Shown one piece after another: positions 43,859-52,563 of a stretch of 64,000 nt of DNA (the stretch's first letter is position 1; every line of letters starts with the position of its first letter). The position numbers and the translations under genes were made by a program. The stretch lies in contig JAFLBM010000009.1 of assembly GCA_017303455.1 (NCBI GenBank), positions 105,758 through 169,757 of the forward strand. The letters run 5' to 3'. Source of the stretch: Chitinophagales bacterium. GTDB taxonomy: Bacteria > Bacteroidota > Bacteroidia > Chitinophagales > Chitinophagaceae. The notes under the pieces are model-generated. The model had not been told where the DNA came from. It searched no databases and was given only the letters and a program-made list of their open reading frames with translations.

Positions 43859-44479
43859 GTGTTCAGAACGACTAAAAATATTGACACCGCATTCCGGCAG
43901 GTAAGGCTCTTTTCCCTTGGGGTCATGGCCGTTTGCCTGATCCTGACTTTGTTCATCAGTTACAAAAGTTACCAGTTAGCCAGTCAATCACAACAGAAAA
44001 TATTTATCCTGGCCAATGGAAAGGCCCTGGAAGCTTATGCAGCTGACCGAAAGGATAATATACCGGTAGAGGCCCGTGATCATGTAAAGATGTTCCATCA
44101 TTATTTCTTTACGATGGACCCGGATGATAAGGTGATCAGCAGTAATCTGACTAAGGCGCTTTACCTGGCCGATGGTTCTGCCAAACAGCAATATGACAAC
44201 CTGAAAGAGAATGGGTATTACACGAACCTTATTTCGGGAAATATCAGCCAGGAGATACAGGCGGACAGTATCATCATCAACACCAATGATTACCCGTACT
44301 ATTTCCGGTATAAGGGGTTGCAGAAGATCATCCGGCCTACTACCATCGTCACACGAAGCCTGATAACGGAAGGATACCTGAGAAATGTTTCCCGTTCAGA
44401 TAATAATGCCCATGGGTTTTTGATCGAGCGGTGGAAAACGCTGGAGAATGCTGACCTAAAAGTTGAAAACCGGCAATGA
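43859..44479 (+). CDS. traK: TraK-like conjugation protein (VirB8-like)
   Basis: A 206-residue protein starting at a GTG directly after the traJ stop. One N-terminal transmembrane helix (LFSLGVMAVCLILTLFISY) is followed by a periplasmic domain with DHVKMFHHYFFTMDPDDKV, the family's signature, and NDYPYYFRYKGLQKIIRP. It should act as the VirB8-like assembly factor of the channel. It overlaps the next gene by 4 bases. Confidence 0.85.
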   Translation: MFRTTKNIDTAFRQVRLFSLGVMAVCLILTLFISYKSYQLASQSQQKIFILANGKALEAYAADRKDNIPVEARDHVKMFHHYFFTMDPDDKVISSNLTKALYLADGSAKQQYDNLKENGYYTNLISGNISQEIQADSIIINTNDYPYYFRYKGLQKIIRPTTIVTRSLITEGYLRNVSRSDNNAHGFLIERWKTLENADLKVENRQ

Positions 44480-44919
44480 TGTTTTGGAAACGAAAAAGAA
44501 AGGAACCCAAAGAAAACCCGCTGCAGGATAAGCTGGCCCAAAAGATTGCGGGTGGATTTGTACTAGTGCAGACCAAATTTAGTGATATGATGAATAAACG
44601 ATTTGCGAATATGCCGGCCCGGCGATTAAAGGTCTTCTTGATCGCCTTCTGTTTTTTCAGCGGGGGGCTAAGTCTGTATTTTTTTGTTTCTGCTATCGTA
44701 GCCAAACCCAGGCCGGGTTTTAAGATCGACCAGGTAAAAGTACCCCAGCATTTTGACCGTTCAGGCGATGAAGTGATGGAAAACGAAATGCCTGAGGATG
44801 TTTACCGTGAAATACAGCAGTACCGGTATTATATGGATAGCATCGGTGAACCCATTCGTCCGGGGTTGCAGGATTCCATGCGGATATTGGAAGAATTGTA
44901 TTGGCAGCAGCAAAAGTAA
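44476..44919 (+). CDS. traL: TraL-like inner-membrane protein
   Basis: A 147-residue protein: a basic N-terminus (MMFWKRKRKEPKENPLQ), a single membrane helix (VFLIAFCFFSGGLSLYFFV) and a short acidic periplasmic tail (DVYREIQQYRYYMDSIGEP). Size, topology and position between traK and traM fit TraL of Bacteroidota conjugative elements. Little else can be read from it. Confidence 0.65.
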   Translation: MMFWKRKRKEPKENPLQDKLAQKIAGGFVLVQTKFSDMMNKRFANMPARRLKVFLIAFCFFSGGLSLYFFVSAIVAKPRPGFKIDQVKVPQHFDRSGDEVMENEMPEDVYREIQQYRYYMDSIGEPIRPGLQDSMRILEELYWQQQK

Positions 44920-44970
44920 AGTCGAATGATGAAGTCAAGATAAAATTAATAACCAGTAAAAAATGTGTGT

Positions 44971-46167
44971 ATGAATAACAATGTGAAGCAAAGAAAATTA
45001 CTGTTGGTGTTGCCCCTGCTGGCGATACCGTTTCTGACAATGGCTTTCTGGGCCCTGGGTGGCGGAAAGGGGAAAGCTATAACGGATGTCAATACGCCTG
45101 GTCTGAATCTTGATCTGCCCGATGCCCGTTTAAAGGAAGATAAATTAATGGACAAGCTCAGTTTTTATGAAAAGGCGGATAAAGATAGTATGCGGATGGC
45201 CGAGTGGATGCGGAGTGATCCCTATTACAAAAGGGATAGCAGCCCGGTTTTTCCCAACGAACTCGAGGACCTGACAACAATGACCGCAGGAAAATACAAC
45301 CAACGGTTAAATACCTCACCCTATGAAGGAAATGCCAGCAAGCCGGAAGACCAGTTGTTGCAAAAGTTGCAGTTGCTTGAAACGGAAATGAAAAAGAGTA
45401 GTTCCGGCAATTATGAAGAAAAATCGACATCAGCATTACCCGGTAATGAACTTTCCGCTGAACTCGACCGGCTGGAGCAATTACTTAAAGTGAATCATGC
45501 CTCTCCAACCGAAGACCCTGAAATGAAACAATTAGAGGGTACACTGGATAAGATACTGGATATCCAGCATCCGCAGCGGGTCAAAGAACGATCAGTCCGG
45601 AATAAAGAGGCTGTCTATGCCGTCCGCAAAACTTCGGCTGCTGATACTATCGTAAAAGGGTTTTACAGTTTCAGTGAGGAAAAGGAATTTGAGGCAGCAG
45701 AGCAAAATGCCATTGAGGCGATCATTGCCGGTAACCAAACTATAGTCAATGGGGCTGTAGTAAAGTTTCGGTTGCTGAATGAAATTTATATCAACGGAAA
45801 ATTGATTCCGAAAGATATACTGGTATCCGGTATTGCCTCCCTGGACGGGGAAAGACTGCAGGTGGAAATTAACTCCATCCGGTCAGGAAAATCGATATAC
45901 ACCGTAAAACTTGAAGTCTATGATATGGATGGGTTACCCGGTATTTATATACCGGGAACCATCAATAGGGATGTAGCCAAAGAATCCCTGAATAACTCAC
46001 TCTCCCTGGCTGATGTCAGTTCTCTCGATCCCTCTTTTAAAGCCCAGGCTACTACTACCGGTATCAGTGCCTTAAAATCACTGGTCAGTAAAAAGGCCAA
46101 GTTGATCCGGGTACAATTAAAGGCAGGCTATAAAGTATTACTTAACAATAAAAATCAAAACCCATGA
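44971..46167 (+). CDS. traM: TraM conjugation protein (VirB10-like)
   Basis: A 398-residue protein from the ATG at 44971. One N-terminal membrane helix (LVLPLLAIPFLTMAFWALGG) leads into a long linker with the family's conserved GLNLDLPDARLKEDKLMDKL and MRMAEWMRSDPYYK. The C-terminal barrel domain follows (GNQTIVNGAVVKFRLLNEIY, IPKDILVSGIASLDGERLQV). It spans the envelope and energises the channel. A GTG at 44965 is a possible earlier start; traN begins inside its stop. Confidence 0.88.
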   Translation: MNNNVKQRKLLLVLPLLAIPFLTMAFWALGGGKGKAITDVNTPGLNLDLPDARLKEDKLMDKLSFYEKADKDSMRMAEWMRSDPYYKRDSSPVFPNELEDLTTMTAGKYNQRLNTSPYEGNASKPEDQLLQKLQLLETEMKKSSSGNYEEKSTSALPGNELSAELDRLEQLLKVNHASPTEDPEMKQLEGTLDKILDIQHPQRVKERSVRNKEAVYAVRKTSAADTIVKGFYSFSEEKEFEAAEQNAIEAIIAGNQTIVNGAVVKFRLLNEIYINGKLIPKDILVSGIASLDGERLQVEINSIRSGKSIYTVKLEVYDMDGLPGIYIPGTINRDVAKESLNNSLSLADVSSLDPSFKAQATTTGISALKSLVSKKAKLIRVQLKAGYKVLLNNKNQNP

Positions 46168-46919
46168 AACAAATCTTATTTATTCTCATTGCCTTAATGA
46201 ATGCAGCTTTTGCACAACAACCTTTATCCATCAGCACCGATAAAACCACTTCGCTGATCTTTCCATTTCCTATTAAGTATGTGGACAGGGGAACCAAGGA
46301 TATACTGGTACAACCGGTAAAAGAAGATGAACGCATCCTGCTCGTGAAAGCAGCCAATAAACAATTTACTGAAACGAATCTGAGTGTGGTAACCGGTGAC
46401 GGGAATGTGTACGAGTTCACTGTGAACTATGCGACGATGCCTTCTGTGCTGGTGCTCCATTTGCCACCTAACAAGAAGGCGACGATTTCGACTTATGCTA
46501 ATGCGATACTGAATAATCCTCCGAGAAGAATCTCGAAGGTGGAGCATGGAGCTGTGATTACAAAGTTATCCGGCATTTACATAAAAGACGAAGTGATCTA
46601 CTATCAACTGGAGATACACAATCATTCACCACTGGACTTTGATATTGAGTTGCTGAAGTTTTTCATAACCGATAAGAAGAAGTCGAAACGAACTTCAGTA
46701 CAGGAAAATGAACTGGTGCCATTGTACGTAGCGGGCAACAGGTCGAAGGTGAAGGCCTATAACTTCACTGTTGTTGTAGTGGCGCTGGATAAATTCACGA
46801 TACCTGATGCGAAGTTTCTCGGTATTCAGCTCATGGAGAAAAACGGGGGAAGACATTTTAACCTGAAAGTATATAATGGACAGATACTGAAAGCAAGGAT
46901 GCTGCCTGAACTTAATTGA
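46164..46919 (+). CDS. traN: TraN conjugation protein (VirB9-like)
   Basis: A 251-residue protein with a signal peptide (LIALMNAAFAQ) and two beta domains: SLIFPFPIKYVDRGTKDILV and FTETNLSVVTGDGNVYEF in the first, GIYIKDEVIYYQLEIHNHSP in the second. This is the TraN pattern, the VirB9-like outer-membrane complex part that pairs with TraM. No TraO, TraP or TraQ gene follows; the operon goes on into unrelated accessory genes. Confidence 0.88.
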   Translation: MKQILFILIALMNAAFAQQPLSISTDKTTSLIFPFPIKYVDRGTKDILVQPVKEDERILLVKAANKQFTETNLSVVTGDGNVYEFTVNYATMPSVLVLHLPPNKKATISTYANAILNNPPRRISKVEHGAVITKLSGIYIKDEVIYYQLEIHNHSPLDFDIELLKFFITDKKKSKRTSVQENELVPLYVAGNRSKVKAYNFTVVVVALDKFTIPDAKFLGIQLMEKNGGRHFNLKVYNGQILKARMLPELN

Positions 46920-46922
46920 TCT

Positions 46923-48302
46923 ATGGAAAAGAGTCATGTTATATCAGACAGCCTGTTCAATGAAGCACAAGCTGAATTTGCCATAGGCCGCAACTGGATT
47001 GCCTACAATACCAAGACCAATTTCCTGGAAAATGCGGATATGTGGTTTTTCCGGGATAAGGATGAAGCCATTGAATTTGCTAATGATAATATCAGTGACC
47101 AGGATGCTTATGCAGTCATTCATGCCAGTTCCATTATCTCACTCATGCGCCAGTTGCCTTATGGAGAAGACATTCATTTTAACCTGACACAAAAGGAACT
47201 GGAGGAACTGTTCCAATCAATTGACTGGAAAGACGCATTCTATGATCCTTTGCATGATACCATTGAAGCATCAACGGAACAAGAGAAAGACGACCTGGCT
47301 AAGATGGAAACCCTGCTTGTTGAATGGGAGAACCTTTACAACCAGGATCCCGATGCAGCCCTGCAACTGGCAACTACTTATTGGGAGGGGCATCCGATGG
47401 AAACCTATAAAGAAGATTTTCTAACAATTAAATACGACCTTATGAACGAAAGAAATTTCGATTACCTGAAGTCAAATATCAGGAATCACGGCTTTGGCGA
47501 GACGCTGGGGCCGGAACTGGAAACAGCCCTTAAAACAGGGCAGGGAGAATTTACCCTTGCGTTTAAGACTGAAGTGAATAAGCGGGAAATGGAGGCTACG
47601 CTTTATTTTAAGAAATCCAATGAATCCGACCTGTACTTTTTCAATAAGTACGATACCCGCCTGAAGAATGAAAAGGATGAAACCATTGCCCAAACCTTCT
47701 ACATTAATAATGGTTGGGGTGTTACACTGAAAGAGGCATATAACCTGCTTAACGGCCGTGCGGTGCACAAGGAACTAACGAGCAAAGACCAGGAAAAATA
47801 CCAGGCCTGGTTACAACTGGATTTTTCGGCTAAAGACAAGAATGGCAATTTTGAAAGAAAGCAGTTCCATCAGAATTATGGCTATGACCTGAAAGAGGCT
47901 TTAAGCTATTATCCTATCAAGGAGATGCAGCAGAAGGAAGACATGGAAAAGCTGATCCGCTCGCTGGAAAAGGGGAATGTTCAGATGGTGACCATGCAGA
48001 TCTCCGGTAAGGATGAAAGGGTCTTTATTGAAGCCAACCCGCAATACAAAACCATCAACCTGTACAATAGTAAATTTCAGCGCCTGGATCAGGAACAGCG
48101 GCAGGAACTTATGAATAAGCCTGAATTAAAAGAAGGCAAAGAGCAAGGCAAAGGGAAGGAAAAAAGCCAGGAGCTGGGAAAGGAGGACCAGCCCGAAAAA
48201 AAGCAGGGTAAAGGCCGTAAAGTAAATGGAGGTTCTGCAGGAGAAGATAACGGCCTTGTAACCAAGAAACGCAGTTCCAATAAAAAAGGGCTGGGTATAT
48301 AA
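46923..48302 (+). CDS. Large accessory protein of the element (DUF3945/DUF4099-like region)
   Basis: A 459-residue cytosolic protein with no signal or membrane helix. The second half has MEATLYFKKSNESDLYFFNK, QTFYINNGWGVTLKEAYNLL NGRAVHKELT and LNGRAVHKELTSKDQEKYQAW, resembling the DUF4099/DUF3945 repeats found in proteins of Bacteroidota mobile elements. The last 70 residues are Lys/Glu-rich and probably disordered. Its function is unknown; DNA processing or replication support is a guess. It starts 3 bases after traN ends. Confidence 0.6.
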   Translation: MEKSHVISDSLFNEAQAEFAIGRNWIAYNTKTNFLENADMWFFRDKDEAIEFANDNISDQDAYAVIHASSIISLMRQLPYGEDIHFNLTQKELEELFQSIDWKDAFYDPLHDTIEASTEQEKDDLAKMETLLVEWENLYNQDPDAALQLATTYWEGHPMETYKEDFLTIKYDLMNERNFDYLKSNIRNHGFGETLGPELETALKTGQGEFTLAFKTEVNKREMEATLYFKKSNESDLYFFNKYDTRLKNEKDETIAQTFYINNGWGVTLKEAYNLLNGRAVHKELTSKDQEKYQAWLQLDFSAKDKNGNFERKQFHQNYGYDLKEALSYYPIKEMQQKEDMEKLIRSLEKGNVQMVTMQISGKDERVFIEANPQYKTINLYNSKFQRLDQEQRQELMNKPELKEGKEQGKGKEKSQELGKEDQPEKKQGKGRKVNGGSAGEDNGLVTKKRSSNKKGLGI

Positions 48303-48605
48303 ATGCTGGGTTGGGCTGAATGGCAAACGTTATTTTACCAGAAAGCGGTTACTGATAACCGGATCAGCCCAACCCATATCAGCTTATACTTTGCCCTGCT
48401 GCATGAGGCCAGCCATACACTGGCTATCCCTTTTTACCTGCAGCGTACAACCGTGATGCAAAAGGCCAAAATATCGTCCCCGGTAACACTCAACCGGTGT
48501 TTAAAGGAACTGCATCTATACGGGTTTATCGATTACCGGCCGAGTTATACGCCGGGCAGGAGTATGGTGGGGTTGATTGCTCTGGATTTTGATTTGTGTG
48601 ATTGA
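48303..48605 (+). CDS. Small winged-helix-like protein
   Basis: A 100-residue protein. SPTHISLYFALLHEASHTL, then QKAKISSPVTLNRCLKELH and YGFIDYRPSYTPGRSMVGL, read as a winged helix: a recognition helix after SSPVT and a wing with YRPSYTPG. Such proteins in Bacteroidota elements act as replication or transcription factors. It starts at the base after the upstream stop and overlaps the next gene's frame. Confidence 0.6.
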   Translation: MLGWAEWQTLFYQKAVTDNRISPTHISLYFALLHEASHTLAIPFYLQRTTVMQKAKISSPVTLNRCLKELHLYGFIDYRPSYTPGRSMVGLIALDFDLCD

Positions 48606-48607
48606 CA

Positions 48608-48901
48608 ATGTGCGATATGGAAACGCTTGTGAATGTTGTTGTGGTGCCGGAGGCCGACTGGCAAAAATTGCTACAAGGGCAAGCGGAACTGCTCAGGCTG
48701 GTACAGGAATTAAAAGGCACAATACCTGTTACAGCCGCCATAGTTCCCTTTATTACAGCGATGGAATTTATGCAGGCTGTACGGATCGGACGGACCAAGT
48801 TTGACCAGTTGGTGGCTGCCAATAAAATTAGGACGATCAAGAAGGACCGGAAAATTTATGTACCCGTGGGGGAGGTGGAGAGGTATTTCAGGAATGTCTG
48901 A
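48608..48901 (+). CDS. Excisionase/MerR-like small DNA-binding protein
   Basis: A 97-residue protein from the ATG at 48608. The C-terminal half, MEFMQAVRIGRTKFDQLVAA NKIRT followed by KKDRKIYVPVGEVERYF, is the helix-turn-helix plus wing of Xis/MerR-type proteins. The N-terminus is helical (WQKLLQGQAELLRLVQELKG). Its place at the end of the tra operon near the integrase suggests a role in excision. It overlaps the winged-helix gene's end at 48605 if translation starts at the TTG at 48602. Confidence 0.7.
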   Translation: MCDMETLVNVVVVPEADWQKLLQGQAELLRLVQELKGTIPVTAAIVPFITAMEFMQAVRIGRTKFDQLVAANKIRTIKKDRKIYVPVGEVERYFRNV

Positions 48902-49126
48902 GACATTATATTTCAATACTTTTCATGAAAAGCAATCTCCTTTGGTTACTACCGGGCATACGAAAGCAAATTATTAAAATCCTTCAAGTATGACAAATAC
49001 TGATTTTCAGGCTGTTGGTCGCCTTATTTGGTTTCAAGATGATGAACAGAACCCTTAATATTTGGTAAATTTGCTGACGCTACCAGGCCATTCTTATCTC
49101 AGCATTTAACCTATTAAACCGAACCA

Positions 49127-51001
49127 ATGCATATTTCACACCTGCATATCAGGAATTACAGGAATTTTCTTGATTTTTCTATTGATCTGAAACCACTCAC
49201 ATTAATCATTGGTGAGAATAACGTTGGAAAATCAAACCTGCTGGATTCCATAGGACTTATTCTCAGCCAGGACGTTTCCTTTTTCAAAAAGCGCCAACTT
49301 GAAGTTGCCGATTTCAATTACAATACCATTCGGGCATTCAAAAAGAGTATCCTGGATTTAACTATCAAGGCTGAGGATATTGCTTTTCCCGTAATCGAAG
49401 TGGATGCGACCCTAAAGGATTGGGATGAAGATCAGGAAGCTGTGATTGCCGATTGGTTTAGTAATAAGGAATGTACCGAGGCCAAACTCCGATATGTATT
49501 TGAACCGATTGCCAAATTTAACAAGGCCGAAGAGATAGAAGCGCAAAGGAGTTTCATCTCTGAATACAAAAGGCAAATCGGAGAAGATAAATTCGAAGCA
49601 TTGCTGGAATCGGCGAAACTGGATTTGCTAAACTTTCCAATATCACAGTACCACTATACCATCTACGGGGGAAACAAGTCGGAAGGAAGCGCCAATCCTT
49701 ATCATTTATCACAACTAAAGTTTGAGTTGCTGGATGCTTTGCGGGATGCCTGCGCGGAATTGGTGGCCGGAAGCAACAGGAAACTGCTTTTCCGGATCCT
49801 GAATGCCAGAGATGAAAAAGAGTATCAGCAGCTGAAAACTGAACTGGTTGGTTTACAGCAATCGATCAACGAGAATACTACCTTACAAGCCATCAAAACA
49901 AGCATTTCGGAGCAGTTGGACAAAATCTCCTTAAAAACCGATGAATCTTCCAATGATGTTGATCTGATCTTCTCGCACCCCGATGTAGCAGATATCTTAA
50001 AGAAGATAAGTATTATTTACGGGGAAGACCCTGTTAAAATCGAACGCAATGGAACCGGAAGGAATAACCTGCTTTTTATTTCACTAATCCTGTCATTCAT
50101 AGAGGATAAAAAGCGAGTGCCTACGGCTTTTTTCAGGATTGTAGGGTTAGAAGAACCTGAATCACATCTGCATCCAAACCTCCAAGATCACCTTGCTCAT
50201 AATATTGAAAAACTGATCCAACTACCCAGCGCAAAGGAATTCAGAAAAGATATCCAGGTATTGCTTACATCGCATTCCACATATGTATCGACCAAGATCG
50301 ATTTTAACCATACCGTTGTACTTTTTAAGGATGAAGGTGTCGTAAAACCTCACTACATATTCCAGGGTTTTGATGAAACAGCCCGAGCCAAGAAGCAAAT
50401 TCAGTATTTGAATAAATATCTAGATGCAGAGAATACGAATCTATTCTATTCTCAAAAAATAATTTTGGTAGAAGGTATTTCGGAAAAGCTATTAGTTCCC
50501 TTCTTCTTTAACATGATTCATAAGAATCCTACCGAAAAATTTAGCTGTTGTGTCGTAAATGTAAATGGGCTGGCCTTCTCAAATTTCCTGGAAGTAATAA
50601 AGAATGGATATTTTAGAAAATGCCTGGTATTAACCGATAGCGATGAAGGTGTGGCAACAGAAAACAGAGCTGAAAACCTGACCGAACAGTACAAGACTGT
50701 TCCAGTTATTTTGGTAGCTGTGACAAAAGAATCTACGTTTGAGAAGGATGTTATCATGGCCAACCGTACCGGGGACGGTAAGAATATTCTGTTGAAGACC
50801 CTTATACTTGTACGGCCAAATTCAGGCAAAGCCTATCAGGAGGAGTTGGGTGATGATCCAATCGATATTGAAAAGTTTTTTGAGCTGATCGTCAAACATA
50901 AATCTTCTTTTGCCTACAGCCTGCTTATAACATTAATTGAAGAGTCAAAAGGATTTGTTATCCCAGACTATATTGACAAAGGTATAAAATGGCTGGTGTA
51001 G
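49127..51001 (+). CDS. gajA: GajA: OLD-family ATPase and Toprim nuclease (Gabija)
   Basis: A 624-residue class 2 OLD protein. ABC ATPase: HISHLHIRNYRNFLDFSIDL, Walker A G29-E-N-N-V-G-K35-S, Walker B LEEPESHLHPNLQDH and switch His in LLTSHSTYV. Toprim: VEG (E449) in IILVEGISEKLLV, VNVNGLAFSN, and D504-S-D506 in VLTDSDEG, followed by TKESTFEKDVI. It is slightly longer than the B. cereus protein (578). GajA is a sequence-specific nicking nuclease held off by nucleotides; it fires when phage growth depletes them. The helicase gene gajB starts one base after its stop. A TAAATTTG box at 49066-49073 is a possible promoter element. Confidence 0.88.
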   Translation: MHISHLHIRNYRNFLDFSIDLKPLTLIIGENNVGKSNLLDSIGLILSQDVSFFKKRQLEVADFNYNTIRAFKKSILDLTIKAEDIAFPVIEVDATLKDWDEDQEAVIADWFSNKECTEAKLRYVFEPIAKFNKAEEIEAQRSFISEYKRQIGEDKFEALLESAKLDLLNFPISQYHYTIYGGNKSEGSANPYHLSQLKFELLDALRDACAELVAGSNRKLLFRILNARDEKEYQQLKTELVGLQQSINENTTLQAIKTSISEQLDKISLKTDESSNDVDLIFSHPDVADILKKISIIYGEDPVKIERNGTGRNNLLFISLILSFIEDKKRVPTAFFRIVGLEEPESHLHPNLQDHLAHNIEKLIQLPSAKEFRKDIQVLLTSHSTYVSTKIDFNHTVVLFKDEGVVKPHYIFQGFDETARAKKQIQYLNKYLDAENTNLFYSQKIILVEGISEKLLVPFFFNMIHKNPTEKFSCCVVNVNGLAFSNFLEVIKNGYFRKCLVLTDSDEGVATENRAENLTEQYKTVPVILVAVTKESTFEKDVIMANRTGDGKNILLKTLILVRPNSGKAYQEELGDDPIDIEKFFELIVKHKSSFAYSLLITLIEESKGFVIPDYIDKGIKWLV

Positions 51002-51002
51002 C

Positions 51003-52547
51003 ATGGCCAAAAAAGCGTCCATATTAAAGCCAAAGATTGTCATTGCTGGCCCCGGCGCTGGGAAGACGCATAATATGGTCGATGCCATTGTTACAGCACT
51101 CGGTTCTATCTCCTCAAACAGATATATTGCGGTCATTACCTATACTAATTCGGCGACCAATAACATCAAATCAAGATTAGCCAAACGCATAGCGATCCCT
51201 GAAAATTTATTCATCGGAACGATGCACTCTTTCATTAACCGTTTCATCGTTATCCCGTATGCTTCAGTGGTACTTGACAAAATCGGAAACGAAAAAATAT
51301 TTATGCAGTGCGGTACGGATGACATCTTCGACCTTGTGAAAAAGAAAAATGGAAAAGAGTATGATAACAAGGCTGCGGCCATCATGAAGTCAAAAATAAA
51401 GGACAAGCTGAATGAAAAAGGTATGATCACCTTTGATCAGACTATCGCACTCGCCCGCGAATGCATGGAAGCTGATTATGTCAGAAGAATTATCTCTAAC
51501 AGGCTTCAATTTCTATTTATCGACGAGTTCCAGGATACCAGCAATGGTATAGCTGAGATTATCGAGCACATCAGAAAGCAAGGGAAAACGTACATCTATT
51601 GTGTAGGCGACCCGGAACAGTACATACAGAGTTTTGACAGTTCAGTAAAGGTCTTTGGAAATATTCCTATTTTGAAACTGGCTGCAAACAGCAGGTATGA
51701 AGTTGCCTTCAACCAGGCGAACAGAAGATGTTCAATTCCAATCATCAACTTTTTGAACAAATTCAATGGGAGGAAATTTAATGGTAGCAAATTTGAGCAG
51801 CAGCTTGATCATAGCTTTGCTGGGCCGCCGGTACTTTTCATCAATCGCCCGCAAAATATAAAGGATATCCTTCCGGATTTTAATGCTGAATGTGATAAAT
51901 TAGAGATCAATGCGAGGGAACGATGCATCATAGCTAAAAAGAAAGATGTGATTCGTAGAATTTCTGCTGCCCTGAACAACCACTATGTTAGCCCTGATAA
52001 AAATTCACGACAGTCTTTACTCGGCGCTGTAAAAGATACTTTGTTATCTACGTTGCAAGTAAATCAGACGCAGTTTTGCGACGAACATAAATGTGATGTT
52101 TTTCATTTGCGAAAGATTTGCATAGCCATTATCAAGGCAATTCGTGATGGAGTCATATCCAACCAAGATACATTCGGAAAATTTGTTCTGGAAAAGTATG
52201 ACCTGAAAGTTAATGCTGCACTTCCGGTCATGGTTGAAAACTTCCAAGTAATGGTTTCGGAAGCCGACAGTAAGGAATATATGACTGTTTCAACTATTCA
52301 CACTATCAAGGGGCTTGAGGCTGACGCGGTTTTGGCAATCGCCAAAACAGAATCCGAACTCTTGCTTTGGCTGGAGGCGGATCATAGCATCAGAGATGCC
52401 TATAGAGATGGGGAAAAAACGGACTATCCCCGGCTTGGTTATGTAGCTTTCAGCAGGGCACGTAAGTTGCTTGCGATTGCTTGCCTGGAAAGAATTTCTG
52501 ATGTCACAAAACAAAAGTTGCAAGAATTGGGAGTATCTATAATTTAA
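51003..52547 (+). CDS. gajB: GajB: UvrD/PcrA-like helicase (Gabija)
   Basis: A 514-residue superfamily 1 helicase close to the usual GajB length (about 494). Walker A is G16-P-G-A-G-K21-T; the Q-like and Ia regions include AVITYTNSATNNIKSRL and IGTMHSFINRF; motif II is DEFQD, motif III VGDPEQYIQSF, motif V VSTIHTIKGLEADAV, and motif VI AFSRARKLLAIA. In Gabija it forms a complex with GajA and is thought to sense DNA ends or aid nicking. It directly follows gajA and runs toward the integrase, sharing overlapping stop codons with it. Confidence 0.88.
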   Translation: MAKKASILKPKIVIAGPGAGKTHNMVDAIVTALGSISSNRYIAVITYTNSATNNIKSRLAKRIAIPENLFIGTMHSFINRFIVIPYASVVLDKIGNEKIFMQCGTDDIFDLVKKKNGKEYDNKAAAIMKSKIKDKLNEKGMITFDQTIALARECMEADYVRRIISNRLQFLFIDEFQDTSNGIAEIIEHIRKQGKTYIYCVGDPEQYIQSFDSSVKVFGNIPILKLAANSRYEVAFNQANRRCSIPIINFLNKFNGRKFNGSKFEQQLDHSFAGPPVLFINRPQNIKDILPDFNAECDKLEINARERCIIAKKKDVIRRISAALNNHYVSPDKNSRQSLLGAVKDTLLSTLQVNQTQFCDEHKCDVFHLRKICIAIIKAIRDGVISNQDTFGKFVLEKYDLKVNAALPVMVENFQVMVSEADSKEYMTVSTIHTIKGLEADAVLAIAKTESELLLWLEADHSIRDAYRDGEKTDYPRLGYVAFSRARKLLAIACLERISDVTKQKLQELGVSII

Positions 52548-52563
52548 ATTCCCATACTCCCAA
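52527..52563. terminator. Inverted repeat over the gajB and integrase stop codons
   Basis: TTGGGAGTAT (52527-52536) and ATACTCCCAA (52554-52563) are perfect 10-base arms with a 17-base AT-rich loop that holds both stop codons. Placed between convergent genes that overlap by 4 bases, it probably acts as a two-way terminator or blocks read-through. No long T tract follows. Confidence 0.55.
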
